This document shows, piece after piece, positions 1 to 9,724 of a stretch of 59,797 nucleotides of DNA. Below the pieces are notes generated by a model. That model worked only from the letters and a program-made list of their open reading frames with translations, was not told the DNA's origin and searched no databases. The DNA lies in contig PS015049.1 in the NCBI GenBank assembly GCA_048213135.1, forward strand, positions 67,499 to 127,295. The letters are read 5' to 3'. This DNA comes from Reclinomonas americana ATCC 50394 (taxonomy: Eukaryota > Jakobida > Jakobea > Jakobida). Position numbers and translations under genes: made by a program. How positions within the stretch are numbered: position 1 is the first letter of the stretch; the number at the start of each line of letters is the position of its first letter.

Positions 1-1975
1 CCTGTGTGTGTTTCTGCCTTTGCCGATGATCGTCACGTGGTGGTGTCTTCTGTTCGTGAGGCGCAGCTGGTCCTGGATCTGTCCAAGCGTTTGGCCGAGT
101 GGTCTGGCATTGCCGACAACCCGCAGAAGTCATTGGTGCTGGCTCTGCGTGCTCGGAACAAGCCGACTGGTCCAATGCAGGCGCAGAATTTTGTGGCGGA
201 GGAGTTCGATCCCGAGCTGCTGATGGCTGGCACTGCGTTGCGATCCATGTCATCCGTCACTGAATGCGATCGTTAGCGCCTTGGCTACCCGTTCTACTCA
301 CCGACTCGTACAAGTGAGGCGAAGAAGCAAGTGGCGGAGATGCTGGAGAAGCAGCTCTTCACTCCGGTCGATGCCATGAAGCAGTCGTCGTTGTTGCAGC
401 TCCAGAAGGTGGATGCCGTTCGCCGCTTCGTCCTCACCGAGGCCACCTTTGTCATGTCGGCGGTGAACGTGCTCCCTAGATTCGACCGCAAGATCCGCGA
501 CAGCATCCGACTCTGCCTTGGCCTCGACAACGACTCCGGCACCCCCTTCCTCTACACTCCGCTGTCTCGGCCTGTACTCTGTGGTGGAACGAGCGGCCTC
601 TCTGTTGATCAACTCGGCGGTGAAACTGCTGACACACCGCCAATCGCTGGCTTGGCGTGTGGCGGAGCACGTGCTCCATTGCTCGGTGAAGGCGGCCGGT
701 GGTCATGTTGATGACTTTTCGCCGTTGCCGACTGCTGGTTTGGTGGCCAAGTACCGGCAGACGAACGAGGTCACAGACGTCAATCGCCAACAGCTGCCAG
801 TTGCCACACCTCAGCGGTATTTCTCTGTGTTACTGTCTCCTGTTGCTCCTCCGGCTGGTGCTGCTGCGGTTGCTCCTGGTGCAGGTACTCGGTTTCAAGT
901 GGCCACTGATCCGAATGCTCCTCGCCGCGCTGTTCGCTCCAATCTGATGGGTGTTGCTCTCGGGCACGCTCTGAAGTTGGGTGTCAGTGTGGAAGTGCAT
1001 CCGGCTGCTGCGCATTCTGCTGGNNNNNNNNNNNNNNNNNNNNNNNNNNNNNNNNNNNNNNNNNNNNNNNNNNNNNNNNGTGTGGTGCCTTTGTCGACTC
1101 TCTGGAACCCATGACTTGGTGGCTCAGGGCAGCGGCATCACCGAGAAGGAGCAGCGCTTCCTGTGCAAGATGTGGACCAACTCCGTCATGCTCAACACCA
1201 AGGCGGCGGTCTTCAGCGGCAACCCGGCTGGCCCTGCCTCGCTGTGCCCACTCTGTGGCAAGGAGTCGGAGTCGCTGGTCACTTGCTCAACGGCTGTGAA
1301 AAGCTGAAGGGCTTGTGGACGACGCGCCACGACAACGTGCTCGACGTCCTTCAAGCGGCTCTGGTGCGGCGCCCCAAGGTGGACGGTGTGGCGTGCCAGC
1401 TGGTGCGCGAGTGTGTCGACATTGGCTTGCTGCCCGCGGCGGTGGACTTTGCCAACCACGCCAACTTCGCCAGGCTCAAGCCGGACCTCACCCAGCTGGT
1501 TCATACCAGAGAGGGGACTGGTGAGATCTGCTCGGTCCAGGTGGTGGAGTTCGCCAACGAAGACTCGGTCAAATCTGCTGTCAACGGCAAGAAGGCCAAG
1601 TACGACACGTTGGTCGACGCCGTCAAGCAGAAGGTTGGCGATCAGGCCAAGGTTGAGCTGGTGGTGCTCCCTGTGACCTCGATTGGCACGGCTCTGGCCT
1701 TGGTGTCGACTGGCCTCGAGCTCCGTCGTCTCGGCGTGCGCAACGTCCGACAGTGCATCTCCCGCCTTTGCACGACAAGCTTACGTACAAGTTACTCGAT
1801 GTTTGTCCAACGATGCAAGGGAGTGTGTGGTGCACAGGTTCAGGCCGGAGTGCAACTTGCTCATGGTGGTGTGCTGTGAGAGAAGTAACAGTTCCCCAAT
1901 NNNNNNNNNNNNNNNNNNNNTGGTAGATGCTCATTGTTGTGTATGGATCAGTGAAGTTTCTATTATTATATCGGG
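1..1975 (+). mobile_element. Non-LTR retrotransposon (LINE) of R2/CRE/NeSL type, 5'-truncated by the window edge
   Basis: The DNA encodes, in order, a reverse transcriptase catalytic core (F-A-D-D at 19-30), the RT thumb with an L-G-Y-P-F segment just after 277, a C-x2-C-x8-H-x4-C zinc knuckle near 1244-1300 followed by an R-H-D motif, then a restriction-like endonuclease (K-P-D-L at 1478-1489, a second acidic residue near 1548, and K-K-A-K-Y near 1591-1605). This order is diagnostic of LINEs that carry a C-terminal restriction-like endonuclease. The 3' UTR probably covers 1880-1975, because its end is repeated in inverted orientation at 3367-3413. The 5' part lies outside the window. Gaps at 1024-1079 and 1901-1920 interrupt it. 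Confidence 0.85.
4..1879 (+). pseudogene. Broken LINE reverse transcriptase / restriction-like endonuclease ORF
   Basis: Frame 1 runs from the FADD box to an in-frame TAG at 274-276, and similarity resumes immediately in the same frame (R-L-G-Y-P-F-Y). The frame shifts from 1 to 2 around 560-575. After the gap it is frame 3 through C-P-L-C-G-K and shifts to frame 2 near 1278, where G-H-L-L-N-G-C completes the zinc knuckle. The endonuclease part then stays open to the stop at 1877-1879. With one stop and at least two frameshifts the copy is very probably inactive. Some shifts could be sequencing errors, since this is draft sequence. In the family the protein nicks target DNA and primes reverse transcription at the nick. 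Confidence 0.75.
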
Positions 1976-2104
1976 GGGACACAGCGGCAGCTGCGTGTTC
2001 GATGCGACGATAAATTAATATTAATTGTATATATAATTGTGCTGCTCGCGAGAACAACATAAACTTACCACCGCTGCGATCACTTTGAGAGTTTGGCTGA
2101 GCTC

Positions 2105-3168
2105 ATGACGGTTCCGCTGGATGACCTCGTCGTGTACATGTGTTGCATGTTGGAGGAACGCTCTCGCGATGCCATGTCCGACCTGCGCGAGAAGGGCGCC
2201 ACCAAGTTTTCCATGTAAGTGCTAGCATCTAGTTCAACTGTACTCCATTGAGCTTTGCGCTTGTCCCACACCAGCAGAATGCGCGAAGGCTCACGACTGC
2301 TGCGTGATTTACGTGTCGCAGTGGCCGAATCACATCCGTGTACACCGAGATTGTCGGCTCTCGCGTTGAGGATGGGCAGGAGGTTATCGAGGTGGGCCGA
2401 GTCCGTTTCGAGAACGCTACTGCGCCGCCCTACACGGACGGTAGCTGCGACCAGGTCGGGTGCTGCCTTTGTCGCGACATTATGCGCCCATACGATGAAC
2501 ACTGCTGCGGCTGCTGCAATTTCAAGCGCAATCGCGAGTGTTACTGCTGCCCTCAGCCATGCGGCGGAACGAAGGCACACTGCTTTCGCTGCTGCCATTG
2601 CGCGATATGCATGTGCTTTGGACCGCCTGCGTGCATTGCCACCAGCGCAATCGGTGTCATCGGCGCCCCTTTTTCGTGGACAATGGCGCCGTGCGGTTGC
2701 TGCTCCTCCGACGTCTGCTGCATCTGCCGCTGCACCTCGGCTGGTATGCGACACGCTTGTGGTTGCCCGTTGGCGTGTTGCTGGTTCGTGTGCCGCTGCT
2801 GCCCGTCGCGAGTCTGCTCCTGCATGGACGAAATGCGCGAAACGGCACACCATGACATGTGGCTTTACCTCCAGCATCACCGCACGCGCGACACGGATGG
2901 CCGAATTCGCCATTTCGCACTGCTGGGCACGAGGACTAGCGAAAACGAGGGCATTCCGCTGTTGCCTGGCTGCTGCAGTATGGGCAGCGGCGGCAATTTT
3001 ATCGACGACATCGATCGCGAGGGCCCGGCCGCGGGCACCGGAGCTCGAGCTGCGGCGAATGCGGAAGATGAGCGCCGCCGGATCTGCTTGAGTTTCCCTG
3101 GCACTGCAGCAGACTTCACGCGAGTGATGACTGCTTCCCTGGCCAAGGTCCGCGCCGCTCCGCAGTGA
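2105..3168 (+). CDS. Cysteine-rich protein of unknown function
   Basis: Two exons, 2105-2214 and 2322-3168, joined by a GT-AG intron that splits an Ile codon, give about 318 residues. The start is the first ATG after an in-frame TAA at 2060; an additional upstream exon cannot be excluded. The N-terminal 60 residues look ordinary and acidic/basic. Residues about 75-200 are extremely cysteine-rich with many CC and C-x-C pairs (for example C-C-G-C-C, C-C-H-C-A-I-C), mixed with hydrophobic stretches. The C-terminal 90 residues are polar with few cysteines. The spacing fits neither RING, LIM nor metallothionein rules that I know. CC-rich hydrophobic blocks suggest a palmitoylated, membrane-associated or metal-binding protein, but this is inference. 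It lies between two inverted LINE fragments. Confidence 0.65.
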
Positions 3169-3366
3169 CGGTACCGGTTATCAGCTCCTGTCTCCGTTTT
3201 GCCAGGCGCCGCAGCTAGCGCGCGCAGCTGCAGCGGCGCCCTTCCCTTTCCTTCATCACCAGTCAGTGAGCATCCGGATCCTTCAGCACGAATACCCGCT
3301 GCGCCAACAAGCCTCGTGCGTGTGCTTCAGAGTGAATCCGTGATGCCATCTACATTGCAATATTGT

Positions 3367-3555
3367 ATAATAATAGAAACTTCACTGATCCACAACAATG
3401 AGCATCTACCAGTGATCGCCAACAAGATCATGACGCGCGCGCGCGCTCGTACCAGGCAATAGCGCACGTACCACCATCAGCGGAGGCTGACCAGCAGTCG
3501 AATGCACCTCCACACTGACATCCAACTTGTAGAGCGTGTCTGAGAGCAACACCCA
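3367..3555 (-). mobile_element. Internally deleted LINE fragment, inverted relative to the first copy
   Basis: Read on the minus strand, 3555-3485 matches 945-1024 of the first LINE (shared blocks such as GGTGTTGCTCTC and GATGTCAGTGTGGA), and 3413-3367 matches 1920-1972 (shared block ATAATAATAGAAACTTCACT when read on the plus strand here). The roughly 850 bases between these two blocks in copy 1, which hold the zinc knuckle and endonuclease, are missing; about 70 unrelated bases including a (CG)n run lie at the junction. It is therefore a dead, internally deleted copy of the same family. Confidence 0.7.
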
Positions 3556-3649
3556 GCTGACACTTGCCATGGTCAACGCAGCTGGTGAGCCACTGGAGGA
3601 TGTCGCGTCAAGACTCGAGCTGCCGGAACATCACGATCTGATTCAGCAA

Positions 3650-3975
3650 GAGACAAGGCGGAATGAGGCACTTGTTTTCAAAGTTCGATCGCGACCTGTT
3701 CTCAATGCATTTGTGCTTCATGCAAACGCAACAGACGGAGGGGAGAGAGGGTGGGAGAGCGCACTCACAACGAGTGGCTTCTTGCATGCAGGCGAGACAA
3801 GGAGCGACACTACCTGTTTTCAAAGTTTGACCCGTTTTGAATGCTGTTCGTTTTTCACGCAAACGCAACGAACGGAGGGGAGAGAGGGTGAGAGAGCGCG
3901 CTCACAATGAGTGGCTGCTTGCATGTGGGCGAGACAAGGAGCGACACTGCAGGCACTTGTTCGCGATGTTCGAAC
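3650..3975. repeat. Degenerate direct tandem repeat, about 140-base period
   Basis: Three units start with GAGACAAGG at 3650, 3794 and 3931 (spacing 144 and 137). Units 1 and 2 share the order: a TTTTCAAAGTT block, a GCAAACGCAAC block, GGAGGGGAGAGAGGGTG, then CTCACAA-GAGTGGCT-CTTGCATG. The third is truncated by the GA microsatellite. No coding potential is convincing here. Confidence 0.8.
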
Positions 3976-3991
3976 GTCACTCAATGCGTTG

Positions 3992-3993
<2 letters not shown>

Positions 3994-4060
<67 letters not shown>

Positions 4061-4910
4061 GACGACAGTACGTAGGTTAGTTACGTTACGTACGTACGTA
4101 CGAACGAAACGAACGAACGACGTACGACGACGACGACGACGACGAACGTACGACGTACCACCGACNNNNNNNNNNNNNNNNNNNNNNNNNNNNNNNNNNN
4201 NNNNNNNNNNNNNNNNNNNNNNNNNNNNNNNNNNNNNNNNNNNNNNNNNNNNNNNNNNNNNNNNNNNNNNNNNNNNNNNNNNNNNNNNNNNNNNNNNNNN
4301 NNNNNNNNNNNNNNNNNNNNNNNNNNNNNNNNNNNNNNNNNNNNNNNNNNNNNNNNNNNNNNNNNNNNNNNNNNNNNNNNNNNNNNNNNNNNNNNNNNNN
4401 NNNNNNNNNNNNNNNNNNNNNNNNNNNNNNNNNNNNNNNNNNNNNNNNNNNNNNNNNNNNNNNNNNNNNNNNNNNNNNNNNNNNNNNNNNNNNNNNNNNN
4501 NNNNNNNNNNNNNNNNNNNNNNNNNNNNNNNNNNNNNNNNNNNNNNNNNNNNNNNNNNNNNNNNNNNNNNNNNNNNNNNNNNNNNNNNNNNNNNNNNNNN
4601 NNNNNNNNNNNNNNNNNNNNNNNNNNNNNNNNNNNNNNNNNNNNNNNNNNNNNNNNNNNNNNNNNNNNNNNNNNNNNNNNNNNNNNNNNNNNNNNNNNNN
4701 NNNNNNNNNNNNNNNNNNNNNNNNNNNNNNNNNNNNNNNNNNNNNNNNNNNNNNNNNNNNNNNNNNNNNNNNNNNNNNNNNNNNNNNNNNNNNNNNNNNN
4801 NNNNNNNNNNNNNNNNNNNNNNNNNNNNNNNNNNNNNNNNNNNNNNNNNNNNNNNNNNNNNNNNNNNNNNNNNNNNNNNNNNNNNNNNNNNNNNNNNNNN
4901 NNNNNNNNNN

Positions 4911-4960
<50 letters not shown>

Positions 4961-4984
4961 ACGACGAACGAACGACGACGAGAC

Positions 4985-5041
<57 letters not shown>
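3994..5041. repeat. Compound microsatellite: (GA)n, ACGT/ACGA, (ACG)n around a 745-base gap
   Basis: From the left the order is (GA)n at 3994-4058, an ACGT/AACG region at 4080-4125, and (ACG)n to 4156; then the gap 4166-4910; then (GAC)n at 4911-4958, an AACG region, and (GA)n at 4988-5040. The order of motifs is mirrored about the gap. The long open frames across it are repeat artefacts. Confidence 0.9.
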
Positions 5042-5042
<1 letters not shown>

Positions 5043-5053
5043 CGAGGGAGAGT

Positions 5054-5320
5054 GAGACGCCCACCAAGCACATCCACCACCCTATTCCACACGGCGACTC
5101 GACCTTCAACTTCCCCCACACAGCCGGCAGCGGCGACAGAGCCAGCAAGGTGGAAAGAAAGTGCTTCGCCTACGGCCTGAAGGAACACACTGGAGAATTG
5201 TACTCTCTCGCCGTTACTCCCGACGGTCAACACATTCAGTGGACTGGCGAATGGAGGAAGCTTAAGTGCTGCGATGATATACTTCGCGATGAATTGACAA
5301 AGAACAAGCACTTAATTTAA
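5054..5320 (+). CDS. Terminal exon of an unidentified gene (partial)
   Basis: An open frame without ATG runs out of the GA tract (codons E-T-P-T-K-H-I-H-H near 5056) to a TAA at 5318-5320. The translated C-terminus has normal composition, for example T-G-E-L-Y-S-L-A-V-T-P-D-G and W-T-G-E-W-R-K-L-K-C-C-D-D, unlike the repeat shadows around it. An acceptor site must lie somewhere before about 5090. I do not recognise the family. The upstream exons would sit in or beyond the gap 4166-4910. Confidence 0.35.
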   Translation, partial: ETPTKHIHHPIPHGDSTFNFPHTAGSGDRASKVERKCFAYGLKEHTGELYSLAVTPDGQHIQWTGEWRKLKCCDDILRDELTKNKHLI

Positions 5321-5351
5321 GCTTCATTTCACCACATTATTCATTGCAATC

Positions 5352-5498
5352 ATGCGCAGCGACAAATGTCCATTATATGTTAAAGAAGAGGGGGCAGGTT
5401 GTTCTTTCACTCACGACCAACAAGCATGCAGTGAAGTTCCATCATCAGCAAGTATGGTCGATATCAGATTCAGCAAGTGGCCGTCTAGCCGACCATGA
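5352..5498 (+). CDS. Possible 48-residue ORF
   Basis: An ATG at 5352 opens 48 codons to a TGA at 5496-5498. The product contains C-P-L-Y-V-K-E-E-G-A-G-C-S-F-T-H, faintly like part of a CCCH zinc finger, but the third cysteine is missing at the expected spacing. It could be a 5' exon or chance. The rest of 5321-5694 shows nothing else that I can support. Confidence 0.15.
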   Translation: MRSDKCPLYVKEEGAGCSFTHDQQACSEVPSSASMVDIRFSKWPSSRP

Positions 5499-5694
5499 TC
5501 CATCAGCAGCAAGAAAACCCCATCAGCGAACCCGCACCATCCAGCGACACAATCCTAGTCCCTCTGCCGTCCACCCTTGTTCCTTGACCCTCGTGCACTT
5601 CACCATCTCCTGCAACCTTGGCGGAACGCACCTTTTCGCCTTGCTACCCTTGGCCTTCAACCCACTTCGGCCGAAAATTTTCCACTCTTGTTTA

Positions 5695-8600
5695 CTACAC
5701 GGTGCCGTCGACATGCGCCGCGGGTGCAGCGGCCGTCTCTGTCGCTGCCACAGGCTCTACGGTGGTGGCGGCAAGTGCGGCGGCGACGGCGTCTGGAGGC
5801 GGGGCTTTGGTGTAGGCGCGCTCGTTCTCGGCCTCCCACTCGTCGCGTAGCGTGCGCAGGAACACGGCGGGCGTGTCGAGCTGTTGCAGGAAGAAGCCGC
5901 ACGGTCGCTGCCAGTCGACACTGACGGTCACGGCCGCGCCGAGTTCGTGCGGTGGTAGGCAGAGCGGCGAGGTCACCACGTCTTGCCGCGGCATGTCGCC
6001 GTACACAATCAGTTGCGCAAAGCCACGAATGGCCGCCACCTGCGTGACCATCGGCGATGAGTGTTAAAGAGGGGGGAAAATCTCAACTCGTGACACACTC
6101 ACCGCCGTGAGGCACATGGGAAAGTTGATTTGCTCGCCATCCATGACAATGAGGTGCAGCTTGCTGCGCGGGAATGAGCGCCACTCTTGCCAGCAACCCA
6201 ACAGCGGCATGGTGACAAAGAAGACGCGTGCGGCGGAGGTGACATCCACAGCCTGCAGAGGATGAGTAAATGCAAGTGCATGGCCTGTCGTGCCACTGGC
6301 GTGTTCTTGTTCATTGCACACACCGACATGAGCGATTGCGTCGTCGACTCCACATGGCACCACTCCTGCTCGGCGACAAGCGAGTCGGGACGGGGTAGCC
6401 GCGAAATACCGTCGGGTGCGTCTGCAGTGTATCGCGAGATGAGCGTCGCCACGCAGTGCGCATCATGCTTCGAGAGACCACACACACACACCTTCGCGGA
6501 CAGTGACCGACGACAAGCCCGGCAGCAGCTGCAGGTATCGCGCTCGCGTAGCCAGCATCTGTGCATGACTCGCAAACAGCAGCATCACTTTCGAGTCGTG
6601 AAGCATGGTGGTCAGCAAGTCCACCATGCCCAGCTGGAGCAGCTTGCGACCTGGAAGGAGAGGGAGTGGCATGTTGAGAGCGAAGACACAATCACGGTGA
6701 GATAGAGGAGTCAACACAATAGCGCACCACACTGGGGCAGGGCTCGGATCAACAGCACTCCGTGCACCAGTGACTTTTGAAGCGCCGTCTGCTGTCCAAT
6801 GGTCCACTTTTCAATGCCCCACAGCGGACACCGTGCAGTCAGGTGGCTCTGCACCGCGTGGCGGCTGAACCGCTCGGTCAGATTCATGGTTTTGCCACTG
6901 GCCACACGCTTCATGCGCTGCGGCAGTGCCGGGTCGGTGAGGAATCTGGGGGAGGGAGAGAGGCGGCCGTGAGGAAACGCGACGAGGGTGGAGGCACGAG
7001 CATACAACGCACCGACGCAGACTGAGGCCAAGAACGCGCAGCAGCCAGTATCTGGCCTCGAGGGGAGCGGTCTCGAGGTGAGCAAGTTGGGCGGCGTACG
7101 ACAGCTGTCGACAAGTACGTCGTGAGAAGAACCGCAATGCAAGAAGAGAGCGACAGGGAAAATTCCCGCACCGGAGGACGACCATCAATGAGACCATCGA
7201 GTGCGGTGACCAGTTGGCGCGCGTCGACTTGCATCGGCTGCAGGTAGTTGAACGGGTCCTGCGCCACCACGGAGCGAATTCTCTCGTCGCCCATGTGCAA
7301 CACGTGCTGCCGCCCAATGTCGATATTCTCAAAGGCCGCCAGCAGCGGCACCATGAAGCGCACGTCGCCGGCCGCGTAGTCGAGCAGCACCTCCTTCATC
7401 GGGCGCACTTCCCACAAGTTCCACTCCTTCCGCATCATGTCCTTGACACTGATCTGAGTGGAGGGAAGTTAGACGAAAGAGGTGCATGCTACTGTACTCC
7501 AGCAGGATGAGGCGCGAAACTTTCTCGTCCACAATCGGCAAGTTGAAGAACTTGAGCACGTCATTGACACCGCAGCTGTTGCCCTTTTTGTGTGCGCCGA
7601 CGCGACGCTGGAGATCATTCATGGCCAGGAACGTGTCGAACACGCCGCGCGGAATGATGCCAAACTGGTGCGACAGTGCCGCCGTGTCGCAGCGCAGGTC
7701 GTGGATCACCTTGATGATATCCTCGCGCTCCAAAATCACTCGAAGCAACTGTATGTGAATGAGGGAAGGCGGTGAGGTGAGAGAGAGAAAAGGAGAGAGA
7801 GTGTGTGAGAGAGAAAGGGAGTGCGAGAGAGAGGGATGAAGAGGGAAAGGGAGAGAGTGTAAGAGAGAGGGCGACCATTACGTCAGCGAGCACAAAAAGA
7901 GAGAGGGATGAGAGACAAGACAACGCATTCGTGAGAGGAGAGAGAGGGGGGGGATGGAGGGAGGGAGCGAGAGACGCAACGCTGTCCTCTCGCGCCAGCA
8001 TTGTCGGCTCAACCACCACCTAACAAAGCAAGCATGGCATCAGGCGAGGGGGAACAACAACAGCAGCATCACAGCAGTAGCAACAGTACGCACGTCAAAC
8101 AGATACACATTCTGATCGACATCAGACAGTTGCATCAGGCAGAGACGACCTCTGGACATCGCAGTGAGCACACACCACGAACGCTTGCACAAACGATTGA
8201 ACTCACGTGTATCCGAGACTGACACCCTCACAATCCCAGCCAAGCACAGTGCTCGAGTCCAGCAATCGTTGCGACACGGCCTGGCACTGCGCGTACGTCG
8301 TGATGTAGTGCGTCTCGGCACTGTCGTTTGGCACAAACGGGATTGGAGCTATGCATGCACGCAGATGAGACGATCATCAACCATAGGAACAAACACGCAG
8401 TCGATCGCGTCCACGCACGAGGATCAGGCATGCGAATGGTTCCCGACGACTCTGCGCACAGCATCATTCGTCAGTGGAGAGAACGAAGAAGAAGGAGAGA
8501 GAGAGAGAGAGAGAGGAGGAGGAGGAGGAGGAGGAGGAGGAGANNNNNNNNNNNNNNNNNNNNCGGAGGAGGAGAAGAAGAAGACGGAGGAGGAGAAGAA

Positions 8601-9035
8601 GAAGACGGAGGAGGAGAAGAAGAGGAGGAAAACAAGGAGGAGGAGGAACCCGCAGCAGCAAACAACAGGAAGCCCGTCGCACCAGACAGCAACCTCCGCG
8701 TGATGGAAAGCGTATGCAACGCATGATGCAAGCCAATCATGATCTTGTTGCCAACCTGGGCAACCAAGGTAAACAACACACTCACATAAACTCATTCCAA
8801 AAAAACACACTCGTCGGACTTGCCTCCTTATCCTTTGCAGAGGCATATGAGAGACACCGCAGCATCGCAAGTGACTCGCCCACCTGTGCCTGTGCTGTCT
8901 CCACCTCGCGACACACAGCCTGCACAAAGGAAGAGAAGTGAGAGACAATGAGAGGCAGAGAGGGTGAGAGGGGGAGAGAGAGAGAGTGCGTGTGTGTGTG
9001 TCTCAGTGTGCGTCTGCGTCTGTCAGTCAGTCTGC

Positions 9036-9076
<41 letters not shown>

Positions 9077-9651
9077 TGTGTGTGTGTGGGTGCGTGTTGA
9101 CCTCCCTCTTCTCTTCTCTCTCTTCTCTCTCTCTCTTCTCTCTTCTCTTCTCTTCTCTCTCACACACACTCTCTTCTCTCTTCTCTCTCTCTCCTCTCTC
9201 ACCTCATAAGGAAAGCCCGCATGTGCAATGTGCGCGGGAATGAGCCTATCGCCCGCAGTCGAGGAGGAGTCAGTGGCAAGTGACGAGCACGAGGCCTCAT
9301 CACTCACACCGTCCTCAGTGACCACATCATCCTCTGCACCTGCACACACATAGGGAGTGAGACACAGAGAGTGAGCAGAGAGGAGCAAAGACACACAGCG
9401 CAACTGCTCATGAGACTTGTATGACAGAGAGAGAGAGGACATTCGATTCACTGTGTCCTCCGTCCTTCGTCGTTCTCAATGAGCGACGAGCAGCCTCGCT
9501 GTCCACTCAACTGGAGTGTACGCGAGGAGCCCACTGCCTCCTCCTCCACCGGCCTCGTTGGAGCAGTTGCGTAGCCGCAATCTCGAAGAAAAAAACAACA
9601 AGTTTGCGCGCGAAAATCACACTCACAAAAAAAACAGCGTCGCGGTGTCAC
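5695..9651 (-). CDS. EXD-type 3'-5' exonuclease fused to a degenerate SF1 helicase-like region
   Basis: Multi-exon minus-strand gene ending at TAG 5697-5695. The exonuclease domain shows the DEDDy motifs: G-W-D-C-E-G (about 8235-8245), V-I-H-D-L-R-C-D-T and F-D-T-F (7620-7710), and L-D-Y-A-A-G-D-V (about 7365-7390). This is the EXD1/MUT-7-like RNase D fold. The next exons (6990-6070) align in order with UPF1-type SF1 helicases, but Walker A is degraded (L-I-R-A-L-P-Q-C-G-R-K-L), motif II reads V-M-D-G-E-Q and motif III reads V-Y-G-D-M-P-R-Q; motifs IV-VI are absent. The last exon ends in a V-S-V-D-W-Q-R-P-C-G-F-F segment that could be Tudor-like. The 5' exons (9651-8340, including D-C-G-Y and an acidic-serine exon at about 9335-9205) are least certain, and a gap lies at 8544-8563. 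Likely role: 3' RNA trimming, possibly in small-RNA pathways. Confidence 0.7.
8964..9205. repeat. (GT)n and (TCTTC)n microsatellites in an intron
   Basis: A GT run at about 9040-9090 is followed by CT-rich repeats to 9200. They lie in an intron of the minus-strand exonuclease gene; open frames here encode only C-V or S-L repeats. Confidence 0.85.
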
Positions 9652-9724
9652 TCTTCCTCCGATTGTCGTTGCCCCACAACTGCCTTCCTTTAGCGGCGGC
9701 AGTGATGCAGGCGCAGAGGCTTCT

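Noticed and set aside
3837-5311. Open frames over 400 codons through the 4.2-4.9 kb gap on both strands
   Set aside because: They consist of unknown residues plus R-E-R-E, D-D-D or S-L-S-L runs from microsatellites.
5577-5924. Plus-strand frames at 5577-5924
   Set aside because: Antisense to the last exon of the exonuclease gene, which has the supported frame and stop.
8964-9243. C-V-C-V and S-L-F-S repeat proteins
   Set aside because: Translations of (GT)n and (TCTTC)n.
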